From JAQTTT01 sp964565435 (GTDB taxonomy: Archaea > Nanobdellota > Nanobdellia > Tiddalikarchaeales > Tiddalikarchaeaceae), in contig CAZMEY010000003.1 in the NCBI GenBank assembly GCA_964565435.1, positions 1 to 30,249 of the forward strand: DNA of 30,249 nt, in the 5' to 3' direction. Shown piece by piece: positions 1 through 7,749 of this stretch (positions are counted from its first letter, which is position 1; every line of letters begins with the position of its first letter). Below the pieces are notes generated by a model. It saw nothing but the letters and a program-made list of their open reading frames with translations. It searched no databases and was not told the DNA's origin. Made by a program: the position numbers and the translations under genes.

Positions 1-658
1 AAAAATCCAATAAATACAAGAACCTGTCCTGCATGTGCTCCCCGAAATATTTCAAATTAAGGAATTTTACTTTTCCACCTAAAGCATCTTCAACAACTTC
101 AAGGTTTCCTTTAAGGTTCTTTATTGTATAATAAAGTTCATCTTTTATGTTATTATTTTCATACAAAAAATTCTTGTTTTTCTTGCCTGACATTACAAGC
201 TTTTCTTTTTCTTCTAAATTATCCTCCATCTTATCAAGCCTTTTAATGCTGCTTTCAATCATTCTGTCAAGTATGAAAGAGAAAATATTTGTCACACCAG
301 TGATATCTTTTTCCAGTATGATTCTTTGAAGTATTAAATTTATATCCTTGTTTTCAAAATTGGATATAGTGATTATTTTTTTTCTGAGTATTATAAAAGT
401 TATCTGCAAAACCTTGAGGTTTTCATAAGGGAAAGTGAAAACCGCCACTGAAAACTTTTCAAAAGCCACGGAATTAGGTCTTTGCTCCTCAAGGAAATCT
501 TCTATCATGAATGTTTCCTCGTTGATTAATCTCTTCAAGCTGCTTATTATGTTTTCTTCCTTATTGTTAAAATGAATCCACATTGGAAAGTCATCTTTAA
601 AAAAGTCGCCTGAGAATTTTTTCCCTTTTCCTGATTCAAAGATTACGCATTCAGCCAT
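1..658 (-). CDS. CorA-like magnesium transporter, N-terminal part (cut by window edge)
   Basis: An open frame starts at the ATG whose first base is 658 and runs without a stop off the left edge, giving about 219 residues. It reads as the cytoplasmic domain of the CorA/MIT divalent-cation transporter family: an early FPMWIHF strand, the helix leading to IEDFLEEQRP, the strand FIILRKKIITISNF, then a long charged helix (residues about 125-165) and the start of the second stalk helix. In CorA proteins the two membrane helices and the GMN pore motif lie at the C-terminus, which here falls outside the window, so transport itself cannot be verified. A TATA-like element at 680-691 lies about 27 bases upstream of the start, fitting a leaderless transcript divergent from the DUF123 gene. 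Family assignment is by overall pattern, not by a diagnostic motif. Confidence 0.7.
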   Translation of the reverse strand, partial: MAECVIFESGKGKKFSGDFFKDDFPMWIHFNNKEENIISSLKRLINEETFMIEDFLEEQRPNSVAFEKFSVAVFTFPYENLKVLQITFIILRKKIITISNFENKDINLILQRIILEKDITGVTNIFSFILDRMIESSIKRLDKMEDNLEEKEKLVMSGKKNKNFLYENNNIKDELYYTIKNLKGNLEVVEDALGGKVKFLNLKYFGEHMQDRFLYLLDF

Positions 659-679
659 AATCATTAAAACCCCTGTCCG

Positions 680-691
680 GATTTAAATAAT
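680..691 (-). promoter_or_regulatory. TATA box for the CorA-like gene
   Basis: On the minus strand ATTATTTAAAT is centred about 27 bases before the start at 658, the spacing expected for a leaderless archaeal transcript. The divergent gene starts at 694, too close for this element to serve it; a weaker TTAAAA at 664-669 could. Confidence 0.5.
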
Positions 692-693
692 TA

Positions 694-1068
694 ATGAAAG
701 GGGCATATATATTAGAGTTATACCTTGATTGCGATGCAAGGATTATTGTGGGAAAACTTGGAGCTATTGATTTCAAGAAAGGCAGGTATTTTTACGCAGG
801 CTCAAGCCAGAGCAATGCCGAAAAAAGGGTTGCGCGCCACATGAGGGATGATAAAAAAATCCATTGGCATATTGATTATTTGACAACCTCAAAGGCTTTC
901 AAAAAAATAGGGGCAAAGTTTTTTGAAAGCAGCAAAAAAGAAAAAGAGTGCGAACTCGCTATAGAGCTTGGTGGAAAATATAAGGCAATAAGAGGTTTTG
1001 GCTGCTCTGACTGCAGATGCAAAAGTCACTTATTTTATGATGAGGAATTGGGCTGCATAAAGCAATAA
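694..1068 (+). CDS. DUF123 / Uri-superfamily GIY-YIG-like endonuclease
   Basis: This 124-residue protein matches the archaeal DUF123 family (COG1833), a small GIY-YIG-like nuclease domain. Visible hallmarks are the strand GAYILELYL at 3-11, the RYFYAGSS segment at about 31-38 (the YIG half), a KRVARHMR helix at about 44-51, the very typical HWHIDYLTT at about 57-65, and paired cysteines in GCSDCRCKSH near residues 103-112. Family members are nearly always this size and some are associated with endonuclease III-type repair proteins, but the substrate is unknown. The ATG at 694 is the natural start. Its 3' end overlaps the convergent exchanger gene by 39 bases. Domain identity is secure; the cellular role is inference. 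Confidence 0.85.
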   Translation: MKGAYILELYLDCDARIIVGKLGAIDFKKGRYFYAGSSQSNAEKRVARHMRDDKKIHWHIDYLTTSKAFKKIGAKFFESSKKEKECELAIELGGKYKAIRGFGCSDCRCKSHLFYDEELGCIKQ

Positions 1069-1962
1069 TAGTAGCAAAGCTATTTTTCTATCAAGCTTCT
1101 TGTTTAGAACAAATATCAAAAACACCATTGCCCAAAGGATAAGCAAATAATTGAGCGCAGGAATAACGCTTGATAAATCAATTGCTGTTGGGACAAACAA
1201 TGCCCCAAGCCCTATTCCCAAATTCATGTTGGTGATCACTGAGCCAAAACTGTTTCCTATGACTATCCCTGCTTCCCCTTTTTTTAATGCGTTTAACCCC
1301 AAAAATAAATCCGGCAAGTTGGTGCCAATGCTTACTAAAAAAAGCCCTATAATGAATGAAGGTATTAGGAAATATTCTGAAATATTGATTATTGAGTCAA
1401 GGAAAATCGCTGAGCTTAAAAATATGCCCACTATCAAAAAAAGCAATATCAGCACATATTTGAATTTTTGGGAAAAGATTACTATATTCTCTGCTTCTTG
1501 AACATATTCTTTTTTGTCAACCTTGCTGTTGAGAAAATACAATAATGCAAAATAGATGAAGACAAGTATTCCGCCGTTAAGCCTCGAGATAGAACCTTTT
1601 TCAATTATTGAGTAAGCCATGAGTATTCCTATGATTGCAGAGATTCCGAGGACTGCAACATTTTTCCTGTCAACCTCTATTGGCCCCATGAATAATATTA
1701 TTACTGCAGTGACTAATGTGAGAATCATAATTGAGCTTCCAATCAGGTTTCCTATTCCTATTTGGCTTTGGCCAATTACTGAGGATATTATTGAGTTTGT
1801 AATCTCCGGCATGTTTGTTCCCCAAGAGATTATGAAGATTCCTATAAGCAAAGGGGATAATCCGAATATTTCACCTAATTTGGAAGCATATTTTATTGCA
1901 ATTGGGCTTAAAAAAACCAAGCCAGCCATCCCTAGTATTGCCCCAATAACGCTTAAAATCAT
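1030..1962 (-). CDS. Na+/Ca2+ exchanger family (CaCA) membrane protein
   Basis: This 310-residue, very hydrophobic protein has about ten predicted membrane helices in two homologous halves, the standard length and layout of prokaryotic YrbG-type exchangers. The alpha-1 repeat contains GTNMPEI followed by GIGNLIGSS; the alpha-2 repeat contains GTNLPDL followed by VIGNSFGS. The acidic residues after the prolines (Glu, then Asp) are the cation ligands in this family. Asp in place of the second Glu is a conservative change seen in the sequence; its effect on ion selectivity is unknown. A hydrophilic loop (around residues 145-165) separates the halves. It starts at the ATG at 1962, preceded by a TATA element, and converges on the DUF123 gene with overlapping tails. 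The ion carried (Ca, Na, K or H) cannot be read from sequence. Confidence 0.88.
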   Translation of the reverse strand: MILSVIGAILGMAGLVFLSPIAIKYASKLGEIFGLSPLLIGIFIISWGTNMPEITNSIISSVIGQSQIGIGNLIGSSIMILTLVTAVIILFMGPIEVDRKNVAVLGISAIIGILMAYSIIEKGSISRLNGGILVFIYFALLYFLNSKVDKKEYVQEAENIVIFSQKFKYVLILLFLIVGIFLSSAIFLDSIINISEYFLIPSFIIGLFLVSIGTNLPDLFLGLNALKKGEAGIVIGNSFGSVITNMNLGIGLGALFVPTAIDLSSVIPALNYLLILWAMVFLIFVLNKKLDRKIALLLLLLYAAQFLIIK

Positions 1963-1987
1963 CTCAGCAATAAAAAAATCATTCTTG

Positions 1988-2006
1988 CTTTAAAAACCTT
2001 TTAAAA
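1988..2006. promoter_or_regulatory. Paired divergent TATA boxes, exchanger and U32 genes
   Basis: Two adjacent elements lie in the divergent intergenic region. TTTTTAAAG on the minus strand (1988-1996) is about 30 bases from the exchanger start at 1962. TTTTAAAA at 1999-2006 is about 27 bases before the U32 start at 2029. Both spacings imply leaderless mRNAs. Confidence 0.55.
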
Positions 2007-2028
2007 GAGTTGGAGAGCAAAATACATT

Positions 2029-3213
2029 ATGGTTGAATTACTGGCTCCTTGCCATGATTATGCGACAATGAATGCTGCAATTGTTGCTGGAGCTGATGCT
2101 GTTTATTTTGGAGTTGGCTCACTTAATATGCGGGCTAATGTTTCAGGATTTTTGGCCAATGATTTAAAAAAAATAATGCGCATTTGCCATTCAAAAAAAG
2201 TTAAGGCTTATCTTGCCCTTAATTCAATAATCTATGAAGGCGAGTTTGGAATGGCTGAAAAGATTATAAAAAAAGCCAATGAGTCTGGCGTTGATGCAAT
2301 AATAATCAGCGATTTGGGATTGATTCATCTACTAAAAAAATACAAAATGGATTTTCATATCAGCACGCAAGCAAGCGTTTCAAACAGCTCTTCAGCCAAT
2401 GAATATAAAAAGATGGGAGCTAAAAGAGTGATACTTGCCAGGGAGGTTTCGCTAAAACATTTATCAATGATTACAAAAAACGCAAAGATTGATTTGGAGG
2501 TTTTTATTCATGGCGCAATGTGCGCATCCATCTCAGGCAGGTGTTTTTTATCAGGGGTGCTCTATCAGAAAAGCGCCAACAGAGGGGAATGCATGCAGCC
2601 GTGCAGGCAGGAATGGAATGTATCCAATAAAAATGGTGAATTAATCTATGATGGCGAGAGGTTTATGAATGCCAAAGATTTATGCACAATCTCTTTCTTG
2701 GATAAAATAATCAAGTCAGGGGTTAAATCATTAAAGATTGAAGGCAGGATGAAAGGCCCTGAATACATTTCAGAGGTTGTGAAGGTTTATAGGGAAGCTA
2801 TTGACAAATTTGACAAGTCAAGGATTAATGAATGGATGGAAAGATTATCAAATGTTTACAATCGCGGATTCAGTTCAGGATTTTATCTTGGAAAGCCGGG
2901 CAAGGAATCAATAGAGCATTCTATTGATGGCAATGTTTCCAACAAGAAAAAGATTCCTGCGGGAGTGGTGAAAAATTATTATCCAAAAATAAAAGTGGCT
3001 GAGATAATTTTGAATCATGCCGGAATAAAGATTGGCGATGAGATAATCATTAGCGGAAAAACAACTCATTTGAAGCAAAATGTTGAATCAATGGAGATTG
3101 ATAAAACAGAGGTTAAATCAGCTGGCAAGGGTGAAAGGGTTGCAATTAAAGTCAATGGCGTTGCAAGAAAAAATGATTTAATCTATAAACTTGGGCAATC
3201 TGGCAAGTTTTAA
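2029..3213 (+). CDS. Peptidase U32 family protein (YhbU/TrhP-like)
   Basis: This 394-residue protein belongs to the U32 'collagenase-like' family. The family signature is present as EVFIHGAMCASISGRCFLS at residues 157-175, with four conserved cysteines at C165, C172, C188 and C192 (RGECMQPC). An N-terminal TIM-barrel-like region (ELLAPCHDYATMNAAIVAGADAVYFG at 3-28, split by helices) precedes it, and ISTQASVSNSSS is the usual barrel strand motif. Bacterial members RlhA and TrhP hydroxylate 23S rRNA and tRNA respectively and probably use an Fe-S cluster held by the cysteines, so a role in RNA modification is more likely than proteolysis; that is inference. A short beta-rich C-terminal domain (about 300-390) completes it. 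The start at 2029 has a TATA box at the leaderless distance. Confidence 0.9.
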   Translation: MVELLAPCHDYATMNAAIVAGADAVYFGVGSLNMRANVSGFLANDLKKIMRICHSKKVKAYLALNSIIYEGEFGMAEKIIKKANESGVDAIIISDLGLIHLLKKYKMDFHISTQASVSNSSSANEYKKMGAKRVILAREVSLKHLSMITKNAKIDLEVFIHGAMCASISGRCFLSGVLYQKSANRGECMQPCRQEWNVSNKNGELIYDGERFMNAKDLCTISFLDKIIKSGVKSLKIEGRMKGPEYISEVVKVYREAIDKFDKSRINEWMERLSNVYNRGFSSGFYLGKPGKESIEHSIDGNVSNKKKIPAGVVKNYYPKIKVAEIILNHAGIKIGDEIIISGKTTHLKQNVESMEIDKTEVKSAGKGERVAIKVNGVARKNDLIYKLGQSGKF

Positions 3214-3216
3214 AAA
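3208..3216 (+). promoter_or_regulatory. TATA box for the helical orphan/cmk operon
   Basis: TTTTAAAAA overlaps the U32 stop codon and is centred about 28 bases before the ATG at 3240. This supports a separate leaderless transcript and the ATG at 3240 rather than the in-frame TTG six bases upstream. Confidence 0.45.
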
Positions 3217-3239
3217 TAACTGCCTATTAATAATTGATT

Positions 3240-6104
3240 ATGCCCAATGTTTCTAATCAGCAAAAGATTATTAATGAAATAACTGCCAAATTGGAAAAAA
3301 ATAATCTTCTTGTTGGAAAAAACGGGAAAAAAACCCTTAATTTGGAAAAGTTTAATGTTCATCTTGAAACTGCTTCAGATAATTTGGGAGAGATAATTCC
3401 GGGGATTGTGCAGATTAGCAAGGAGCAGGTTGCGCTAATCAATCACGGGCTTGAGGGAACAATTAATTTCATCAGCTCTTTTCAGACATTGAACACTGCT
3501 TTTGCGGTCTTTGCCGAAAAGCCTGATGCCTTGATGAAGTATTCCAAAAGGATTGAAGAGCTTGAAAATTTGGAGGATTTTATATTAAAAGATGTTAATT
3601 TGTCGCTTGTCAATATGGAGTCAATGCTTAAGGCGACTTTCAAGGAAGTTGCGGGATATTACACTGCTTTGGCAAACATTATCTATTCTGAAGAGGAGGG
3701 CGGCACTATTAGGATTGATTACAAAAGAAACGCTTATTTGGAGAATCTTTTGGATGAAGTGATGGGAAAAGACAGGCAGAAAGGAATTAAGAAAAGCCAT
3801 GAAATGAAAAAATCATTGGGATTGGTTCAAATAATCCAATCATTGGTTGAGGTGTCAAAAGATATAAGGAAGATAGATATTAGCAGCGAAAAAAGCATTG
3901 AAGAAACTTATATAAAGACCTCTGGAGGAGAGAGCATAACTATTGACAGTGATGTTGTTGAATCATTGAAATCAATAAGCGCGCAACTTCTGGATTCTTT
4001 AAACAATGCAGGATTATTCATTGACAAGCAGGGCGAAGAGGTCAGGATTATTAAGCAGATAGAATATGAAGAGCTTATTCTTGCACAGAATGGAACTAAA
4101 GCCCTTGATGAGCTTGAAAAAACCCTTAGTCAGCACAAAAAAATCACTCAATTCTTCATTGAATCCTCTAAAAAAGTCAAGGGTTTGGAAAATATGGATG
4201 TGGCTTCATCTGATAAGGCTAAATTGTTTGAGGAGATATCAAGGAATTTAAGCAAGCAAGAAGATGCCAAGAAAGTCCATGATGACATTATCAAAAAGCA
4301 GATGGGCTTAATTGTTGATGTTGTGAATACTTTTGCGTCAATAGTTGCTTTATGGGGCCACCAGGTTGATAAGGAGATTAGCATTGCGCAAGTGGCTGGA
4401 AAATCAGCCAATGCCCTTGAAAAGCTTGCCAAGGTCCAAGTCAGCTCATTTGGCGAGAGCGCTTCAGTTGAGCCTTTGCTTGTAGCCAAAAAAACGCAGG
4501 AATCAATTGAAAAAACCTGCAATAAGGCTAAGGAGCTTAAAAATGTTGAAAAAGTAATGCAATATCTTCTTGGAAGAGTTAAGGATTTAGTCTCTTTTAA
4601 CAGGGGCATTGAGAGCCAGATAAGGGATACGAGAAAAGAGATAAGGGAGGCTGCTGAATACAAGAGGGAACAATTGAAAAGCATCAAAAAAGTATTGTAT
4701 GAAAAATATCCTGAAAAGCAGAAAAAGATTGCCAAAATAATAAATAATTTCAATGAAAAAATATCCCATTTGGCAAGCAATTCAAACATTAAGGAAAATG
4801 AGGGATTTATAGAAAAATTATTGGCTGAGTTCTCTAAAATAAACAGTTCATTGATGAAATCAATTGGAGAAATTGAGGAAAAGACAATTATCATCTCCAA
4901 AAATCCTGAAAAGTTCCCTAAGTCGTGCGAAGAGTTGGGTTTAATACTTGACAAAAGCGACAACAAAGTTGATTTAATGTTTGACCATTTGCAAAGATTT
5001 AACAAGATTTTTTCAGATGACTTCAGGATTTATTCTAATTTATCCCAAAGCTATAAAGAGCTTCTTGATGGTATCACTCCCTTCATGACCATGATTGATT
5101 ATATCTCTTCAACCCAAAAATCATTGATAGCCAAAAAGATTGATTTAAGGGAATTGAACCAGTACTTGAAGGCTTTCTTGAAGGTCTTTGAAGCAAGGAG
5201 GAAATCCCAAGATGAAGAGGCGTCAATTGATGCTGATTTGTCAAGGATTATGAGGGAAGTTAAAATGGACAAAGACCATTATTATGAGAAATATATCCAA
5301 AGAATGGGCAAAGGCTTTGAGCTGCTTAAAGAGCTTGAAGAGTTCACTAAAGAATATTTTAGCAATGCCCAGGACAGATTGTCAAAGGCTTATTCAATGG
5401 CTGAGAATTGGACCCAAATGTTCTCATTTGAATTCAAGGAATACAATAAAAAATTAAAGGACATGAATTACGGATTCCTTGACAAGCTTTTTAGGACTGA
5501 AAATTACAAAGAGAAGGATTTCTTTTTAGAGCTTAAAACTATTGAGAACTCATTTGAAAGGATTGATTTGCAGATAGATAAGCTATCAAGATTGAATCTT
5601 AAAAAAGCCAATGATGTGCCTGAATTCTGCAAAACCTCTGTTGTTTTTGTCAATGAAATGCTTTCAGGATATAAAGAGCTGGCAAGCACAATTACAAAGG
5701 TTTCTGAAGTGATAAATATCATCAACAATAATTTGAATATTTTCAAGAGCAAGAACATTAACACTTTGGCCAATTTCTTGGCAATAATAAAGGAGAACAA
5801 CGAAAAGATTGGCAAGATTGAGGCTGATTTTGACTTTGATGAGCTTGACAAGATAAGAGTGGAAGATGTGCTTCGCTCATTGAATTCATTGACTGATTTC
5901 TCAAGCCTTTCAAGAAAAAGCGAAGCCAATCTGGCAAAGCTCAAAAAAATTGAGCCAGTTGTTGTTAAAACCGTTGAGGATTTCAAGAATGCGTTATTGA
6001 TATTTTATACTTCTTATTTGACTAATGAAAATGTTGGGCTGGAAGGCTCTGAGAAAGAAAAATATGAAAGCATTAAAAAAACCGCCCAGGAAAGGTTGAA
6101 ATGA
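3240..6104 (+). CDS. Large all-helical orphan protein (954 aa)
   Basis: I do not recognise this protein. From the ATG at 3240 it is 954 residues, highly charged, rich in Lys/Glu/Leu/Ile/Ser and almost wholly helical in character, with many heptad-like stretches (for example residues 470-520 and 660-760) broken by short Gly/Ser loops. I see no Walker A, no zinc site, no signal peptide and no membrane segment; cysteines are very few. Length and composition suggest a cytoplasmic scaffold or structural coiled-coil bundle rather than an enzyme. Unlike SMC or Rad50 it lacks terminal ATPase motifs. Its last four bases form the ATGA that starts cytidylate kinase, so the two genes are translationally coupled. 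An antisense open frame at 4148-5005 is a shadow. Function unknown. Confidence 0.85.
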   Translation: MPNVSNQQKIINEITAKLEKNNLLVGKNGKKTLNLEKFNVHLETASDNLGEIIPGIVQISKEQVALINHGLEGTINFISSFQTLNTAFAVFAEKPDALMKYSKRIEELENLEDFILKDVNLSLVNMESMLKATFKEVAGYYTALANIIYSEEEGGTIRIDYKRNAYLENLLDEVMGKDRQKGIKKSHEMKKSLGLVQIIQSLVEVSKDIRKIDISSEKSIEETYIKTSGGESITIDSDVVESLKSISAQLLDSLNNAGLFIDKQGEEVRIIKQIEYEELILAQNGTKALDELEKTLSQHKKITQFFIESSKKVKGLENMDVASSDKAKLFEEISRNLSKQEDAKKVHDDIIKKQMGLIVDVVNTFASIVALWGHQVDKEISIAQVAGKSANALEKLAKVQVSSFGESASVEPLLVAKKTQESIEKTCNKAKELKNVEKVMQYLLGRVKDLVSFNRGIESQIRDTRKEIREAAEYKREQLKSIKKVLYEKYPEKQKKIAKIINNFNEKISHLASNSNIKENEGFIEKLLAEFSKINSSLMKSIGEIEEKTIIISKNPEKFPKSCEELGLILDKSDNKVDLMFDHLQRFNKIFSDDFRIYSNLSQSYKELLDGITPFMTMIDYISSTQKSLIAKKIDLRELNQYLKAFLKVFEARRKSQDEEASIDADLSRIMREVKMDKDHYYEKYIQRMGKGFELLKELEEFTKEYFSNAQDRLSKAYSMAENWTQMFSFEFKEYNKKLKDMNYGFLDKLFRTENYKEKDFFLELKTIENSFERIDLQIDKLSRLNLKKANDVPEFCKTSVVFVNEMLSGYKELASTITKVSEVINIINNNLNIFKSKNINTLANFLAIIKENNEKIGKIEADFDFDELDKIRVEDVLRSLNSLTDFSSLSRKSEANLAKLKKIEPVVVKTVEDFKNALLIFYTSYLTNENVGLEGSEKEKYESIKKTAQERLK

Positions 6105-6631
6105 TTCTGACAATTACAGGGGATTTGGGCAGCGGCAAAAGCACTGTTGCCAAGCTTGTTGCTGATGAGCTTAAATTGAAATATTATTCCACTGGCTCAA
6201 TATTCCGCAAAGTGGCTGCTGACATGCAATTGTCATTAAAGGAGCTTGGGGAATTGGCCAAGAAAGACAAAAGGATTGATAAAAGAATTGATGATTACCA
6301 AAAAAAATTGGGCGAAAAAGAGGATGGTTTTATTCTTGAAGGAAGGCTGGGTTTTCATTTTGTCCCTAAAAGCGTCAAAATATGCTTAAAGGTTGATTTG
6401 GAGGAGTCTGCGAGAAGGATTATGTCAGACAAGCGCTCTGATGAGAGTTTTGAAAATATTGGCGAAGCCATTAATGCGATAAAAATCAGGAGAAGCTCTG
6501 AAAAAGAGAGGTATACTCAGTTATACAATGTTGATATTGATAATTTAAAGAACTATGATTTGGTAATTGATACTACAACAATTCCTGCAAGCAAGGTTGC
6601 CAAAAAAATAATTGAATTTGTTAGCCAGTGA
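6101..6631 (+). CDS. cmk: Cytidylate (CMP/dCMP) kinase, archaeal type
   Basis: This 176-residue protein is the short archaeal cytidylate kinase that phosphorylates CMP/dCMP to the diphosphates. The P-loop GDLGSGKST lies at residues 7-15. YYSTGSIFRKVA (28-39) is the nucleotide-monophosphate-binding segment, and FILEGRLGFHFVP (about 75-87) replaces the usual VVEGRLAGW stretch. The C-terminal RRSSEKERYTQLYNVDIDNL is the characteristic lid and arginine region (split across about 127-146), followed by YDLVIDT. Length matches the archaeal family, about 175-190 residues. The start codon overlaps the stop of the large helical gene (ATGA, 6101-6104), so it depends on that upstream gene for expression. 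Identification is strong. Confidence 0.92.
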   Translation: MILTITGDLGSGKSTVAKLVADELKLKYYSTGSIFRKVAADMQLSLKELGELAKKDKRIDKRIDDYQKKLGEKEDGFILEGRLGFHFVPKSVKICLKVDLEESARRIMSDKRSDESFENIGEAINAIKIRRSSEKERYTQLYNVDIDNLKNYDLVIDTTTIPASKVAKKIIEFVSQ

Positions 6632-6778
6632 TTATTTTAATTTTTTGGCTGCTTTCTTTAATTTGTCAGCTATTTTTTCTAGCCCTTTGTAGATTTTTTC
6701 TTTGACTTCCTTGATTTTTTTCCCTTCTTTTACTTTTACTTCAACTTCCCCTAGCTTTGATTTTTTTTTTACAATCAT
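6632..6778 (-). CDS. Small lysine-rich orphan protein (48 aa)
   Basis: A short frame from the ATG at 6778 gives a 48-residue, very basic protein made almost entirely of Lys, Glu, Ile, Val and Leu, ending in an amphipathic KIADKLKKAAKKLK helix. A longer version from a TTG at 6817 is possible, but the TATA element at 6803-6811 sits about 28 bases before 6778, matching the leaderless spacing of neighbouring genes and favouring the ATG. It ends immediately beside cytidylate kinase, tail to tail. There is no recognisable family; the composition would suit a nucleic-acid or membrane-surface contact, but that is guesswork. Such low-complexity frames can be spurious, hence moderate confidence. Confidence 0.5.
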   Translation of the reverse strand: MIVKKKSKLGEVEVKVKEGKKIKEVKEKIYKGLEKIADKLKKAAKKLK

Positions 6779-6802
6779 AAAAGGAATTAATGCCTTGCGA
6801 GT

Positions 6803-6811
6803 ATTTAAATC
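6803..6811 (-). promoter_or_regulatory. TATA box for the small lysine-rich gene
   Basis: AAGATTTAAATAC on the minus strand is centred about 28 bases before the ATG at 6778, just downstream of the ATP-cone nuclease stop codon. It suggests independent expression of the small gene. Confidence 0.4.
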
Positions 6812-6817
6812 TTTCAA

Positions 6818-7657
6818 TCATTCTTCTGATTTTTTTATCTTCTTTGCAGCTGATAAAAGATTGGCGCAGTCATCCCTTAATGTTTTTATCTCATTGGAAT
6901 TAAACCCCATCTTTGAAAGCTCCATGTCACTTTTGGAGCAAACCTCTGTCACCAATAGTATTGAATTATTGTTTAATATATCAAAAACCCTTTGGCCAAC
7001 ACTTGGAAGCAAAGTCACTGGATACCATCCGTTTGAATCAATCAGGTAAGAGAGACTCATCTTTCCGCCGTATTTCCACCCAATTAAATTAATCCCCCAA
7101 TATTCTGCATAATCTATGGAATCTTCCGAGAATTTGGTGTTGTTTGCTATCCAAATCTTTTTGAAAGAGTAGCCTTTTACCTTGTTTGCGTTTTTCAAAT
7201 CAAGGAATCTTGCATGGGAATACATTACATCTTTTATTCCGGTTGTTATCCCACCATTGTTGTGGTATTTGCATTCAACGAAAAAATCTTTTCCTACCAC
7301 ATCAAGCTCATGCACAACGCAAAGGCTTGAATAGTTCTGCCTAACCTTTATATCATGCCCTAAAAGCCTGAAGATTTTTCCTATGAAATCCTCAAATAAA
7401 TAGCCGTCAGGCCCAAGCCTTAGTATCGCCTCTTTTAGGGCATAGATGCTTGCGCTGTATTTGTTTTCATTCTTTCTCACAAAATCATAGATTAATCCAT
7501 ATAATTTATCGGTGGATATCACTGGAAGGCTTTTTTCTTCAATCATTGAAAGGGCTTTATTGATTGTTTCATCGCTGACTCCGCTGTTCTTTAGGCTTCT
7601 GACAACTTTTTGCGGATCAAAATCAACAACTAAGCCATCCCTTTTTTTAACTTTCAT
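6818..7657 (-). CDS. ATP-cone / PD-(D/E)XK nuclease fusion protein
   Basis: From the ATG at 7657 this is 279 residues (a TTG two codons upstream is an alternative). Residues 2-82 form an ATP-cone, the nucleotide-binding regulatory domain best known from ribonucleotide reductase and NrdR: VKKRDGLVVDFDPQKVVRSL, then a second helix pair ending in ALKEAILRLG. Residues about 85-210 look like an Mrr-type restriction endonuclease fold: E89 in a GYLFEDFIGKIF helix, D119 in HELDVVG, and E128-x-K130 in FFVECKYH, which together make a complete PD-(D/E)XK active site. The C-terminal 238-270 region resembles a helix-hairpin-helix. The parts suggest a DNA or RNA nuclease gated by ATP/dATP. Partner and substrate are unknown, and no methyltransferase lies nearby, so it is not an ordinary restriction system. 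Confidence 0.8.
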   Translation of the reverse strand: MKVKKRDGLVVDFDPQKVVRSLKNSGVSDETINKALSMIEEKSLPVISTDKLYGLIYDFVRKNENKYSASIYALKEAILRLGPDGYLFEDFIGKIFRLLGHDIKVRQNYSSLCVVHELDVVGKDFFVECKYHNNGGITTGIKDVMYSHARFLDLKNANKVKGYSFKKIWIANNTKFSEDSIDYAEYWGINLIGWKYGGKMSLSYLIDSNGWYPVTLLPSVGQRVFDILNNNSILLVTEVCSKSDMELSKMGFNSNEIKTLRDDCANLLSAAKKIKKSEE

Positions 7658-7679
7658 AGACAATATAGCTAATCAGGCA

Positions 7680-7727
7680 ATCATTAATAAATATTTTCTT
7701 GAATTGTTGATTAAAAAGATTTTTAAT
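7680..7727. promoter_or_regulatory. Divergent promoter region, nuclease and ileS
   Basis: On the minus strand ATATTTATTAAT (about 7680-7691) lies about 28 bases before the nuclease start at 7657. On the plus strand TTTTTAATA (about 7718-7727) lies about 27 bases before the ileS ATG at 7750. Both fit leaderless archaeal promoters. Confidence 0.45.
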
Positions 7728-7749
7728 ACCTTATTTTTATTAAAATAAT

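Noticed and set aside
1151..1993. Two plus-strand open frames opposite the exchanger gene
   Set aside because: Mirror translations of a membrane protein; the minus strand has both exchanger alpha repeats.
4148..5005. 285-codon open frame antisense to the large helical gene
   Set aside because: Ser/Phe/Leu-rich translation typical of the reverse of a Lys/Glu-rich coiled-coil gene; no motif, no promoter, fully inside a better-supported gene.
6818..7657. NrdR or ribonucleotide reductase fragment
   Set aside because: Only the ATP-cone is shared; the remainder carries a PD-(D/E)XK nuclease pattern and no reductase or zinc-ribbon motifs.
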